In this document: positions 1-8,818 of the stretch, piece by piece
Layout: each line of letters starts with the position of its first letter
Numbering within the stretch: the stretch's first letter is position 1
Assembly (NCBI GenBank): GCA_946479255.1
Contig: CAMLFK010000003.1
Location: 1-63,900, forward strand
DNA from: an uncultured Oxalobacteraceae bacterium
Lineage (GTDB): Bacteria; Pseudomonadota; Gammaproteobacteria; Burkholderiales; Burkholderiaceae
Length of the DNA stretch: 63,900 bases
Direction: 5' to 3'
The notes under the pieces: model-generated
What the model was told of the DNA's origin: nothing
What the model saw: only the letters and a program-made list of their open reading frames with translations
Databases searched by the model: none
Program-made: the position numbers and the translations under genes

Positions 1-2
1 TC

Positions 3-1238
3 AGAAATTATCTGCTGACGGCATGGAAGGTTTTCATGCGCCGCAAGCTGTTCACTGCGATCAACCTGCTGTGCATCGTGCTGACGCTGGTGGTGCTGAT
101 GATGGTCACCGCACAGTTGGAAGGCACCTTCCACCCCACCGGCGTGGAAGGCAAGAGCGAGCGATTCCTCCAGGTGACGATGGTGCGTTCCAGCCACGCC
201 GATCATGGGGGCGTGCGCATGGGCCCACTGGGCTACAAGCTGATCGATCAATACCTGAAGCCCTTGCGGGGAGCGGAGGCGGTGTCGGCTTTCACCCATG
301 CGGAAACGGTGGCGGTCTACCAGGATGGCCGGGTCAGCAAGGTGGGGATACGCCGCACCGATGCCGACTACTGGAAGATCCTCGACTTCAAGCTCGTGTC
401 CGGCCGGCTGTACAACGCCGACGATGTCGACCTGGGCCGCATGGTCGCGGTGCTCAACCAATCCACCGCGCGCAAGCTGTTTCCCGGCCTGGCTTTCCTG
501 GGCGAGAAGTTCAATGCCGGCGGCCAGGTCTTCACGGTGATCGGCGTGGTCGATGACGCTGCGGGTATGAACGCCTCTGCCGATATGTGGGTGCCGGTCA
601 CCAGCCAGGCATCGACCGACTACCGGAACGCCCTGTTCGGTTCTTACCAGGCCATGATCCTGGCGCACAAGGCGCAGGACCTGCCCGCCATCAAGCAGGA
701 GATCCTGCGCGTGGCCCGGACGGTCCGGTATGAGGATCCCACCAAGTTCAATGTCACGCACATGTGGGGCGACTCCAAGCTGGAACAATACGCCCGCATG
801 CTGAACAACAACGAGACCGACGGGGCCGGCGTCGACAGGCTGCTCACTGTCATCGTCGTGCTGATGCTGCTGTTCATGACGCTGCCCGCGCTCAACCTGA
901 TCAACCTGAATGTCGGCCGCATCCTGGAGCGCAGCAGCGAGATCGGCGTGCGCAAGGCCTTCGGCGCCACCAGCGGCCAGCTGGTGGCCCAGCTGGTGCT
1001 GGAAAACGTGCTGCTGTGCCTGGCCGGCGGTGCGCTGAGCCTGGCATGCGCGGCCGGCTTGCTGTGGTGGCTGGAAGGGTCTGGTCTGATCCCCTTTCTG
1101 ATGAAGGGGCATCTTAATCTGGCCGTATTCGGCTACGGCCTGATGATCACGCTGGTGTTCGGTGTGCTGTCGGGCGTCGTCCCGGCCTGGAAAATGTCCC
1201 GGCTCGATCCCGTCCATGCATTGAAAGGAAACGCATAA
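3..1238 (+). CDS. ABC transporter permease, MacB/FtsX type (5' end outside window)
   Basis: Integral membrane subunit of a MacB-like ABC transporter. The frame is already open at base 3, and the eleven codons before the first internal ATG (base 36) read RNYLLTAWKVF, the usual amphipathic lead-in of this family, so the true start lies left of the window. Visible are an N-terminal membrane segment (TAINLLCIVLTLVVL), a large periplasmic domain, and three C-terminal membrane segments with the FtsX-type signature near SSEIGVRKAFGAT. It ends in TAATG, its stop sharing one base with the start of the next permease. The ATPase and any membrane fusion protein are presumably upstream. The substrate cannot be read from sequence. 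Confidence 0.9.
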   Translation, partial: RNYLLTAWKVFMRRKLFTAINLLCIVLTLVVLMMVTAQLEGTFHPTGVEGKSERFLQVTMVRSSHADHGGVRMGPLGYKLIDQYLKPLRGAEAVSAFTHAETVAVYQDGRVSKVGIRRTDADYWKILDFKLVSGRLYNADDVDLGRMVAVLNQSTARKLFPGLAFLGEKFNAGGQVFTVIGVVDDAAGMNASADMWVPVTSQASTDYRNALFGSYQAMILAHKAQDLPAIKQEILRVARTVRYEDPTKFNVTHMWGDSKLEQYARMLNNNETDGAGVDRLLTVIVVLMLLFMTLPALNLINLNVGRILERSSEIGVRKAFGATSGQLVAQLVLENVLLCLAGGALSLACAAGLLWWLEGSGLIPFLMKGHLNLAVFGYGLMITLVFGVLSGVVPAWKMSRLDPVHALKGNA

Positions 1239-2428
1239 TGCTGCGCCATTTGCTAAAGCTGGTCTGGAAACGCAAATCCAGGAACATGATGCTGAGCCTG
1301 GAAATCCTGTTGGCTTTCCTGATGGTGTTCGGCATCGCGGCATTTGCCGTCCGCAATTATGAGCTGTCCCGGATGCCGACCGGCTTCGCCTGGCGCGACC
1401 AATGGGCAGTCAGGATCGGAGCGGCGCAGAGTATTCCCAACGACGCCGTCATGTACGACAAGCTCAAACGCGGCTTGCTCGATTTGCCGGAAGTGGAAAA
1501 AGTGGCCTTCAGTACCTTCCCCACCTATGAGAATTGGATCTGGACTGGTGACTATTCGCTGCCGGACGGGAGCCACCGAAAAGAGATCAACATCCTGAGC
1601 GTGAGCGACGACTACTTCGCCGCGATGGAGATGACGCCGTCCGAGGGCCGCTGGTTCTCCAGCGCCGATGACGGCGCCGACGCAACCCCAGCGGTCATCA
1701 ACCGGCGCCTGGCCAACCGTCTGTTCGCGGGCAAGAGCGCCGTCGGCCGGGAATTCATTGAGCCGGGACCCAATGACAAGCCGCGGCGCTTCCGCGTCAG
1801 CGCCGTGGTCGAGCATTTCCGTCAGCGCGGCGATTACATGGACCCGGCCGATTTCATGCTGCCGCGCTTCATCCCCGGCGTCGATAACGCGGCGGAGACC
1901 ATCATGCTCAAGCTCAAACCGGGCACGCCGCGCACGTTTGAAAGCAAGCTCAATGCACGCCTCAAGCAGCTGCATGGGGATTGGTCGTATAGCATCGTTC
2001 CGCTGAGCGAGAGCCGCGAGTCCACGCTATCCGGGCACATGGCGCTGCTGATGCCGTTGTCGGTGATCGCCGCCTTCACGCTGGTGATGGTCGCCTTCGG
2101 CCTGTTCGGCGTGCTGTGGCAGACGACCACGCAGCGCATCCCGGAAATCGGCCTGCGCCGCGCGCTCGGTGCCGACGCCGGCAGCATCTACCGCCAGATC
2201 GTCGCCGAACAGCTGCTGATCAGTACGGCGGCGATGGGGGTGGCGATGATGCTGGTGATGCAGCTGCCGCTGACCGGCGTCTACGGCGAAAGCCTGAACT
2301 GGACGGTATTCCTGGTGTCGGCTGCGCTATCGGCAGGGGTGATCTATCTGCTATCCTTGCTGTGTTCGCTATACCCCGCCTGGCGCGCGGCTCGCCTGAG
2401 CCCGACGCAAGCGCTGCACTATGAATAG
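1238..2428 (+). CDS. ABC transporter permease, MacB/FtsX type
   Basis: Second permease of the pair, 396 residues, complete. It has an N-terminal membrane helix after a basic start (MLRHLLKLVWKRKSRN), a periplasmic MacB_PCD-like domain, and three C-terminal membrane helices with the motif PEIGLRRALGADAGSI typical of FtsX-like permeases. Translation is probably coupled to the preceding permease through the TAATG junction. It resembles bacteriocin/antimicrobial-peptide or lipoprotein-type exporters that use two different FtsX-like permeases. The two-component system 14 bases downstream probably controls this exporter, which is an inference from gene order only. Confidence 0.9.
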   Translation: MLRHLLKLVWKRKSRNMMLSLEILLAFLMVFGIAAFAVRNYELSRMPTGFAWRDQWAVRIGAAQSIPNDAVMYDKLKRGLLDLPEVEKVAFSTFPTYENWIWTGDYSLPDGSHRKEINILSVSDDYFAAMEMTPSEGRWFSSADDGADATPAVINRRLANRLFAGKSAVGREFIEPGPNDKPRRFRVSAVVEHFRQRGDYMDPADFMLPRFIPGVDNAAETIMLKLKPGTPRTFESKLNARLKQLHGDWSYSIVPLSESRESTLSGHMALLMPLSVIAAFTLVMVAFGLFGVLWQTTTQRIPEIGLRRALGADAGSIYRQIVAEQLLISTAAMGVAMMLVMQLPLTGVYGESLNWTVFLVSAALSAGVIYLLSLLCSLYPAWRAARLSPTQALHYE

Positions 2429-2442
2429 GCCTGACTGAATCA

Positions 2443-3840
2443 ATGGAATCACCGCGTAAACTTCGCATCCTGGTCGTCGACGACGACAGCGCGGTCCAGG
2501 TGTCGCTGGCCCTGCTGCTCAAGCAATCCGGCTTCGAACCGCTGTGCTGCGACGGTCCGGACCAGGCCCTGGCGCTGCTGGCGCAGCAGGCGGTCGACCT
2601 GGTCCTGCAGGACATGAATTTTTCGCTGCACACCAGCGGCGAGGAAGGCTTGCGCCTGCTGGCCGACATCAAGCAGGCCCGCCCCGCCCTGCCGGTGCTG
2701 CTGATGACGGCCTGGGGGTCGATCGCGCTGGCGGTGCGCGGCGTGCAGGCCGGCGCCGCCAACTTCTTCACCAAGCCCTGGGACAACATCCAGCTGGCGG
2801 CGCTGATCCGCGCCACGCTGGAGACGGCCGGGCCGGCATCGAGCGCCCGCCTGTCGCGCCAGGCGCTCGATGCCCAGTTCGATTTCCGCGGCATCGTCGG
2901 CGAGCATCCGCGCCTGCTCAAGGTGCTGGCGACCATCGGCCAGGTGGCGGCCACGCGCGCGCCGGTGCTGATCCTCGGCGAGAGCGGCTGCGGCAAGGAA
3001 CTGATCGCCGACGCCATCCACCGCAACAGCCCGCGCGCGGCCGGCGCCATCGTCAAGATCAACATGGGCGCCATCACGCCCTCGCTATTCGAGAGCGAGA
3101 TGTTCGGCCACGTGCGCGGCGCCTTCACCGATGCCAAGACCGACCGCAAAGGCCACGTCGCCTGCGCGCACGAGGGCACGCTGTTCCTCGACGAGATCGG
3201 CGAGCTGAATCGTTCCGACCAGGTCAAGCTGCTGCGCGTGCTGCAGGACCAGAGCTACCAGCCGGTTGGCGCCAGCCGCACCGAGCGCGCCGATTTTCGC
3301 GTGGTCTCGGCCACCAACCGCGAGCTGGCCGCGCTGGTGGCCGGCGGCGAGTTCCGCGAAGACCTGTTCTATCGCCTCAACCTGATCACCATACGCCTGC
3401 CACCGCTGCGCGAGCGGCGCAGCGACATTGCGCTGCTGGCGCGCCACATCATCGGCGAGGTGTCGGCCGGCTACGGCTTGGCACCGGCCATCATCGCGCC
3501 GCAGGCCCTGGAGTGGCTCAGCGCGCAGCCGTGGCCGGGCAATATCCGCCAGCTCAAGCAGACGCTGGAGCGCACCCTGCTGCTGGTGGGCGGGAATGAA
3601 TTGCGCCAGGCCGATTTCGTCGCGGCCGAGCAGCACGACCAAGGCGCGCTCGGCGGGCGCCTCGGCGTCCACGGCATGACCCTGGAACAGGTCGAACGCC
3701 ACATGATCGAGCACGCGCTGGAAGAACACCAGGGCAATATCACGCGCGTCGCCAAGGCGCTGGGACTCTCCCGCACCGCGCTGTACCGCCGCCTCGAACG
3801 GCATGGCCTTGGCGGCGCCCCGGACGAGACATTATCATGA
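2443..3840 (+). CDS. sigma-54-dependent response regulator, NtrC family
   Basis: Transcription activator of 465 residues. An N-terminal receiver domain has the acidic cluster at 13-15, probable phospho-acceptor D57 and a conserved Lys in FFTKPWD. A central AAA+ domain has Walker A GESGCGKE (from residue 179) and Walker B GTLFLDEIGE. A C-terminal Fis-type helix-turn-helix lies in GNITRVAKALGLSRTALYRR. The sigma-54 contact loop reads GAFTDA (226-231) instead of the consensus GAFTGA, an atypical substitution. The gene starts 14 bases after the second permease, and its last four bases overlap the kinase start (ATGA). It likely senses through that kinase and activates the exporter genes from a sigma-54 promoter outside the window. 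Confidence 0.93.
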   Translation: MESPRKLRILVVDDDSAVQVSLALLLKQSGFEPLCCDGPDQALALLAQQAVDLVLQDMNFSLHTSGEEGLRLLADIKQARPALPVLLMTAWGSIALAVRGVQAGAANFFTKPWDNIQLAALIRATLETAGPASSARLSRQALDAQFDFRGIVGEHPRLLKVLATIGQVAATRAPVLILGESGCGKELIADAIHRNSPRAAGAIVKINMGAITPSLFESEMFGHVRGAFTDAKTDRKGHVACAHEGTLFLDEIGELNRSDQVKLLRVLQDQSYQPVGASRTERADFRVVSATNRELAALVAGGEFREDLFYRLNLITIRLPPLRERRSDIALLARHIIGEVSAGYGLAPAIIAPQALEWLSAQPWPGNIRQLKQTLERTLLLVGGNELRQADFVAAEQHDQGALGGRLGVHGMTLEQVERHMIEHALEEHQGNITRVAKALGLSRTALYRRLERHGLGGAPDETLS

Positions 3841-5168
3841 GCCTGAAGAGGCGCGTGTACGCCTACCTGATCGCGGCCCACCTGCTATTTCTAGGCATTA
3901 CTGTGCTGCTGTTTCGCAGTTCGCCGGGCCTGATGCTGGCGTTGGAACTGGTGGTCGCGCTTAGCCTGTGGATGGGCCTGCGCCTGATCCGCCGCGCGCT
4001 CGAGCCGCTGGGCTACACGCGCCACTTCCACGACCTGCTGCAAGACCAGCACTACGCGGCGCGCCTGCAGCCCAGCGGCGACGCCGAACTCAATGAGCTG
4101 GTGCAGCTGTTCAACACCATGCTGGGCGCGCTGTACCGGGAGCGGCTGGAGATCGGCGAACAGAAAGGTTTCCTCGACCGCCTGCTGGAAGCCACGCCCA
4201 GCGCCGTCATCGTATTCGACTTCGATGGCCGCATCAGCTTGCTCAACGCCAGCGCCCAGGCGCTGCCCGGGCTGGGCGACGCCAAGGGCAAAGCACTGGC
4301 CGACTGCCGGCCGGACCAGGCCGGCGTGAGCCTGCTGGCCCAGCTCGACGCCCTGCCCTTGGGCGAGAGCCGCATGCTGCTTGATGCCGAGGGCCGCCGC
4401 TACCGGGGCCAGCGCGGCCAGTTCTATGATCGCGGCTTCGCGCGCCACTTCCTGCTGGTCGAAGAGCTGACCGAGGAACTGGAAAGCTCGGAAAAAGCCA
4501 CCTACGACAAGCTGATCCGCGTGCTCGCGCACGAGGTCAACAACACCGTCGCCGCCACCGGCTCGGTGCTGGACTCGCTGCTGTACTACCGCGGCCAGCT
4601 GGCCGAGCCCGACAGCGAAGACTTCAGCACCGCCATCGTCGCCGTCCAGCGCCGCAATGCCAGCCTTGGCGAATTCATCGAGCGCTTCACGCGCGTGGTC
4701 AAGATGCCGGCGCCGGAGCTGCGTCCCATCGCCGTGCGCGACATCATGGACGACATCCTCTACCTTTACCGCGAGCCCTGCCGCAGCCGAGGCATCCACA
4801 TCGGCTGGCAGCGTTGCGACGATGTCGCCGCCATGCCGATGGACCGCCATCTGATGGAACAGGCGCTGCTGAACGTGGTGAAGAACGCGATGGAAGCGGT
4901 GGAAACCGGCGCCGCAGGCGACAGGCGGATCGAGTTCGCGCTGGCGCGGGAAGCTAAGGGGGCGCACCTGTCGGTGATCGACAGCGGCAACCTGCTGGGC
5001 CAGGTGCCGGCGCACCAGCTGTTCACGCCCTTCTTCACCACCAAGAAAGGCGGCCAGGGCATCGGCCTGCTGTTCGTGCGCGAAGTACTGAACCGGCACG
5101 GCTTCGCCTACCGCCTGGCCCCCACCGGCCAGGGCCAGACCAGCTTCGACGTCTGGCTGGCGGCCTGA
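3837..5168 (+). CDS. membrane sensor histidine kinase (partner of the NtrC-like regulator)
   Basis: Kinase of 443 residues, translationally coupled (ATGA) to the response regulator. Two N-terminal membrane helices lie close together (about 9-24 and 30-45) with almost no periplasmic loop, so it probably senses within the membrane or cytoplasm. A HAMP/PAS-like stretch follows (FDFDGRISLLNASAQ). The phospho-acceptor box is LAHEVNNT with H232, the NtrY-like version in which Asn residues follow the His. The ATPase domain has an N box (NVVKNAMEAV) and a G box (GGQGIGLLFVREVL). The signal is unknown. A close link with the exporter suggests it detects the exported compound or envelope stress. Confidence 0.9.
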   Translation: MSLKRRVYAYLIAAHLLFLGITVLLFRSSPGLMLALELVVALSLWMGLRLIRRALEPLGYTRHFHDLLQDQHYAARLQPSGDAELNELVQLFNTMLGALYRERLEIGEQKGFLDRLLEATPSAVIVFDFDGRISLLNASAQALPGLGDAKGKALADCRPDQAGVSLLAQLDALPLGESRMLLDAEGRRYRGQRGQFYDRGFARHFLLVEELTEELESSEKATYDKLIRVLAHEVNNTVAATGSVLDSLLYYRGQLAEPDSEDFSTAIVAVQRRNASLGEFIERFTRVVKMPAPELRPIAVRDIMDDILYLYREPCRSRGIHIGWQRCDDVAAMPMDRHLMEQALLNVVKNAMEAVETGAAGDRRIEFALAREAKGAHLSVIDSGNLLGQVPAHQLFTPFFTTKKGGQGIGLLFVREVLNRHGFAYRLAPTGQGQTSFDVWLAA

Positions 5169-5182
5169 CGCTTCTTTCAGCA

Positions 5183-5220
5183 CCTAAAATCGGGACAGAC
5201 CGGTCTGTCCCGATTTTAGG
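5183..5220. terminator. 38-bp perfect palindrome between convergent genes, probable bidirectional terminator
   Basis: The 19 bases starting CCTAAAATCGGG at 5183 are exactly mirrored by 5202-5220, with no unpaired loop in the DNA. It lies between the kinase stop (5168) and the regA stop (5239). The outer AAAAT/ATTTT edges supply U-rich tails in both directions, which fits a shared transcription terminator. Confidence 0.7.
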
Positions 5221-5238
5221 TCTAATGTTTTAGATTGT

Positions 5239-5772
5239 TTACTTAACGCGCTGCTTTTCGAGCTTGCGCGCGAGCGTGCGGCGGTGCATGCCGAGCCGGC
5301 GTGCCGCTTCGGAAATATTGAAATCGGTCTCCGCAAGCACCGCGTGGATATGTTCCCACTCCAGCGTCTTGACCGAGCTGACCCGGTTGGTCACTTCCAC
5401 CTCGCCCTGCCCGGCCACGTGGCCGAAGGCGGCTTCGATGTCGTCCGTGTTCGATGGCTTGGCCAAGTATTGGCAGGCGCCGAGCTTGATCGCTTCGACC
5501 GCGGTGTTGATGCTGGCGAAACCGGTCAGCACGACAATCAGCATCTCGGGATCGTGCTGGTGCAGCATCTGCACGCAATTCAGACCCGAAGCGTTGCCTT
5601 TGAGCTTGAGGTCGACCACGGCGTAACCGGGCGTATGCTCTTCCAGCACAGCCGCCGCTTCTTCCTGATTCTGCGCCATCAGCACCTTGTAGCCGCGCCG
5701 CTCGAAGGAGCGCCCCAAGGTGCGCGCCAGCGCTTCGTCGTCTTCGATGATCAGCAACAGGCGTTCAGACAT
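5239..5772 (-). CDS. regA: redox response regulator RegA (PrrA/ActR family)
   Basis: Response regulator of 177 residues, the usual size for the RegA/PrrA/ActR group. The receiver domain carries the acidic pair in LLIIEDDEALA, the phospho-acceptor in VVDLKLKG and the Lys in YLAKPSN. The C-terminal Fis-type helix-turn-helix reads SEAARRLGMHRRTLARKLEK, nearly identical to the conserved DNA-binding helix of the family. It overlaps the regB stop by eight bases, so the pair is co-translated. Known members activate or repress terminal oxidase, carbon-fixation and other redox genes. The cyo operon just upstream is the obvious local target, but that is an inference. Confidence 0.92.
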   Translation of the reverse strand: MSERLLLIIEDDEALARTLGRSFERRGYKVLMAQNQEEAAAVLEEHTPGYAVVDLKLKGNASGLNCVQMLHQHDPEMLIVVLTGFASINTAVEAIKLGACQYLAKPSNTDDIEAAFGHVAGQGEVEVTNRVSSVKTLEWEHIHAVLAETDFNISEAARRLGMHRRTLARKLEKQRVK

Positions 5773-7102
5773 GGGCGTCCTCCTTCTCCACCATCAGGGC
5801 GGGCAAGGGCAAAGTGATCTGCACCACCGCCCCGCCCTCCGGCCGGTTGCGCGCACTGACAGTACCACCTAAAGTGCGCGCCACGTTCACGCTCAAAAAC
5901 AGGCCGAGCCCACCACCGGGACGGCCTTTGCTGGAGTTATAAGGCTTGCCGAACTCGGCCAATGTAGCGGCGTCGAAACCCTTGCCGGCGTCGGTGACCG
6001 TCAGCGTCAATATGTCGCCCTTGCGCTCGGCTTCCAGGCTCAGCCACTCGGGCGAGGCTTCGGCGGCATTGTCGAGTATGTTGCCGATCATTTGTTTCAG
6101 GGCGGTGTCGAAGACCACCGGCACGTCTTGCTCGATGCGGTTGGCGTAGGCGAGCGAGGATACCGGCCGGGTGGCGCGCCACTCGAAAACCAGCTCGTCG
6201 AGGAACGACTTGATGGTCGTGCGCGCGGACGATTCGCCCCGCACTTCGCCAGCCGACAGCAAAATGCCGCTGACGATGGATTTGCAGCGCTTGAGCTGGA
6301 TTTGCATTTCTTCGATCTCTTCCAGCATGTCGGGATTGGCGGCAACAATGGGCATGTGCTTCCAGTCGCCGAGGATAACCGATAGTGTCGCCAGCGGCGT
6401 GCCCAGCTCGTGGGCGGCGCCGGATGCCAAGAGGCCCATGCGCACGATGTGTTCCTTCTCGACGGCGCGCTGGCGCAGGTTGGCCACTTCCTCGGCGCCG
6501 GCGCGCAGGTTGGCGTTGATGCGGGTGATAAAAATCACCAGCAGCGCGGCGTTGAGAATAAAACAGATCAGCATGCCCTGCACATACAGGCTGAAGATGC
6601 CCTGGCGGTAGTCCAGCGGCAGCGGCAGCGGCGGCGAGAACAGCGCCAGCCCGGCCAGGCAGACGCTGGTAATGGCCACGATCGACCAGGTCGACCAGAC
6701 TTCCAGCAGTACCGAGGACAAAATCACCTGCAGCAGGTACAGGAAAACAAAGGGATTGGTAATGCCGCCGGACAGGTGCAGCTGGGCCGTCAAACTGACC
6801 ACGTCGACCAGCAAGGCAAGAAACAGCTGATTATTGGTGACGGCGCGCCGCTCGTGCCAGCGCAGGTGGCTGGCCAGATTGAAGGCGATCAGGCAGGCCA
6901 GCACTTCCAGCATGTAGACGACCGGCAATTCGACCCCGAAGGCCATCCTGACCACGGCAATCGTGCTGACCTGGCCGATCACGGCGATCCAGCGCAGCTG
7001 GATCAGGTGCATCATGTTTTTATGGCCGGCAGCATTGCCGACGTTGCCGCCCAGGAGTGTTGCTAATCCTTGCATTGATCCCGTTTCGCTTGTGTCTTGC
7101 AT
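5765..7102 (-). CDS. regB: redox sensor histidine kinase RegB (PrrB/ActS family)
   Basis: Membrane kinase with about six N-terminal helices. Three family hallmarks are visible. The ubiquinone-site motif GGITNPF follows the third helix region. The H box reads AAHELGTPLAT. The redox-box cysteine is in LKRCKSIVSGIL, equivalent to the redox-active Cys of Rhodobacter RegB. N and G boxes follow (GNILDNAAEA, GGGLGLFLSV). The start is taken at the ATG encoding MQDTSETG, preceded by GGGGACGGGA. This overlaps the end of the SURF1 gene by 40 bases. A second ATG at 7075 (MQGLATLL) is possible. The kinase should report quinone-pool or oxygen status to RegA. Confidence 0.9.
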   Translation of the reverse strand: MQDTSETGSMQGLATLLGGNVGNAAGHKNMMHLIQLRWIAVIGQVSTIAVVRMAFGVELPVVYMLEVLACLIAFNLASHLRWHERRAVTNNQLFLALLVDVVSLTAQLHLSGGITNPFVFLYLLQVILSSVLLEVWSTWSIVAITSVCLAGLALFSPPLPLPLDYRQGIFSLYVQGMLICFILNAALLVIFITRINANLRAGAEEVANLRQRAVEKEHIVRMGLLASGAAHELGTPLATLSVILGDWKHMPIVAANPDMLEEIEEMQIQLKRCKSIVSGILLSAGEVRGESSARTTIKSFLDELVFEWRATRPVSSLAYANRIEQDVPVVFDTALKQMIGNILDNAAEASPEWLSLEAERKGDILTLTVTDAGKGFDAATLAEFGKPYNSSKGRPGGGLGLFLSVNVARTLGGTVSARNRPEGGAVVQITLPLPALMVEKEDAHV

Positions 7103-7782
7103 TCCCGTCCCCGCCGTATCCAAATGTACGCGCCAGCCACCATCGCAGCGAGAGCATACCAAGTCAGGGCGTAGACGAGGTGATTGTTGTGAAAGGCAAT
7201 CACCGTCAGGCCGCCGACCGGGCCGGCTTTATCCGGGCCGGCCTTGGCGTCGACGAAGTACGGAGCGACATTCGTGAGGCCCTTGGCGGCGGCAATCGCC
7301 TGCACGTCGCGCGAATACCAGCGCCCGCCCGCCGGGTCGTTATCGCGCAAGAACGCTCCGCCCGGCTCGCTGATGCGCAGCAGTCCGGTGATCGCCACCG
7401 CCTTTTCACCGCTTTCCGGGACGAACTTGGGGACGTAGCCGCGATTGACCAGCACGAAGCTGCCGTCGTCGCGGCGCAAAGGCGTCAGCACCCAGAAGCC
7501 GGGACCCAGTTCAGTCACCGCCTGCACCGGCGTGCTCAGGTCGAGGAGATACGTGCCCGACAGGCGGACGTGGAGGTATTCGTGACTTGCCGCCGCAACG
7601 CCGGCCCACTGCCGCGGGCCGGGTGCTTCAACGGCTGTCTGGTGCACACGCTGGTTGACCCGTTCGATCAGAGCCGTCTTCCATTCCAGGCGCGCCACCT
7701 GCCAGCTTCCCAGCGCGGTAAAACCGGCAAACAGCACCAGCGCAAGAAGCGTCAGTGCGAACCGCCGCGCCGGGGATGTCAT
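7063..7782 (-). CDS. SURF1 family cytochrome oxidase assembly protein
   Basis: Protein of 239 residues with the SURF1 layout: an N-terminal membrane helix (about 10-27), the conserved LGSWQVARLEWK segment right after it, a periplasmic domain containing RGYVPKF, and a C-terminal helix (HLVYALTWYALAAMVAGAYIW). SURF1 proteins help insert heme a into heme-copper oxidases. Here the gene sits directly after cyoD (ATGA overlap), at the place where many bacteria have cyoE, so it may serve this quinol oxidase or signal an a-type heme in it. No cyoE is present in the window. Confidence 0.88.
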   Translation of the reverse strand: MTSPARRFALTLLALVLFAGFTALGSWQVARLEWKTALIERVNQRVHQTAVEAPGPRQWAGVAAASHEYLHVRLSGTYLLDLSTPVQAVTELGPGFWVLTPLRRDDGSFVLVNRGYVPKFVPESGEKAVAITGLLRISEPGGAFLRDNDPAGGRWYSRDVQAIAAAKGLTNVAPYFVDAKAGPDKAGPVGGLTVIAFHNNHLVYALTWYALAAMVAGAYIWIRRGRECKTQAKRDQCKD

Positions 7783-8165
7783 GGCATCGTGGACATCTGA
7801 TGCGCGCCATGGTCCATGGCCGGCATCATATTGGTGTTGAGGTGGTACATGACCCAGACCGAACCGGCCAGCATGATCACCAGCACCATCACGGTGAACA
7901 GCAGCGCCAGCATCGACCAGCCGCCTTCCGCCTTGGCGTTCATGTGCAGGAAGTAGATCATGTGCACCACCACCTGGACGGCGGCAAAGCCCATGATCAG
8001 AAAGCCGGTGGTGCGCGAATTCTCGAGCGGGTTGTCCATCACCAGCCAGAACGGCACAGCGGTCAGGACCACCGACAGCAGGAAGCCGATCAGGTAGCTC
8101 TTGACGCTGCCGTGGTCGGCGTGATTGTCGTCGTGTGCGTGCTCGTGTGCGTGGTGATCGCTCAT
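7779..8165 (-). CDS. cyoD: cytochrome bo3-type quinol oxidase subunit IV
   Basis: Protein of 128 residues with a His/Asp-rich N-terminus ([13 protein letters not shown]) and three membrane helices, matching CyoD. The start at 8165 is chosen because it gives the family N-terminus and overlaps the cyoC stop by four bases. An upstream in-frame ATG would only add unrelated sequence. The subunit stabilises binding of the copper centre in subunit I of the inner-membrane oxidase. Confidence 0.93.
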   Translation of the reverse strand: MSDHHAHEHAHDDNHADHGSVKSYLIGFLLSVVLTAVPFWLVMDNPLENSRTTGFLIMGFAAVQVVVHMIYFLHMNAKAEGGWSMLALLFTVMVLVIMLAGSVWVMYHLNTNMMPAMDHGAHQMSTMP

Positions 8166-8797
8166 GGCATCACTCCCATCAGGTAGACAAAGGTAAAGAC
8201 GCCGATCCAGATCACATCCAGGAAGTGCCAGAACATCGACAGGCACATCATGCGGCGGCCATTTTCACGGGTCAAGCCATGTTTCCCGAGCTGGACCATC
8301 AAGACGATCAGCCAGATCGTGCCGAAGAAGACGTGCAGGCCGTGGGTCCCGACCAGCGCGAAGAACGAGGTCAAAAAGCCGCTGCGCTGCGGGCCCGCGC
8401 CTTCGTGAATCAGGTGCACGAACTCGTACATTTCCAGCGCCAGGAAGGCTGCGCCGAACAGGCCGGTGACGCCCAGCCAGGCCAGGGTGGCGCGCAGTTT
8501 CTTCTTCTGCGATTCCAGCATGGCGAAGCCGTAGGTGATCGACGACAGCAGCAGGAAGGCGGTGTTGATCGCCACCAGCTTCAGGTCGAACAGTTCGGCG
8601 CCGCCCGGACCGCCGGCGTAGTTGCGGCCCAAAACGGCATAGGTCGCGAACAGGCAGGCGAAGATCAGGCAATCGCTCATCAGGTAAATCCAGAAACCGA
8701 GCAAGGTGCCGTTTTCCGGATGGTGCTCGCTCACGTAGTAGCGGGCGCTTGGGTCGGCGCCGAGGTCGGCGCCTTGAGTCATGGTGATATCGGACAT
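8162..8797 (-). CDS. cyoC: cytochrome bo3-type quinol oxidase subunit III
   Basis: Protein of 211 residues with five predicted membrane helices, a COX3-family fold. Recognisable segments are [24 protein letters not shown] near the N-terminus, EMYEFVHLI in the middle and [16 protein letters not shown] toward the C-terminus, all typical of CyoC. It overlaps cyoD by four bases and follows cyoB by 21 bases, so all four oxidase genes belong to one transcript. Confidence 0.95.
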   Translation of the reverse strand: MSDITMTQGADLGADPSARYYVSEHHPENGTLLGFWIYLMSDCLIFACLFATYAVLGRNYAGGPGGAELFDLKLVAINTAFLLLSSITYGFAMLESQKKKLRATLAWLGVTGLFGAAFLALEMYEFVHLIHEGAGPQRSGFLTSFFALVGTHGLHVFFGTIWLIVLMVQLGKHGLTRENGRRMMCLSMFWHFLDVIWIGVFTFVYLMGVMP

Positions 8798-8818
8798 GGT
8801 GTTTGTATCCAGTTCGTC

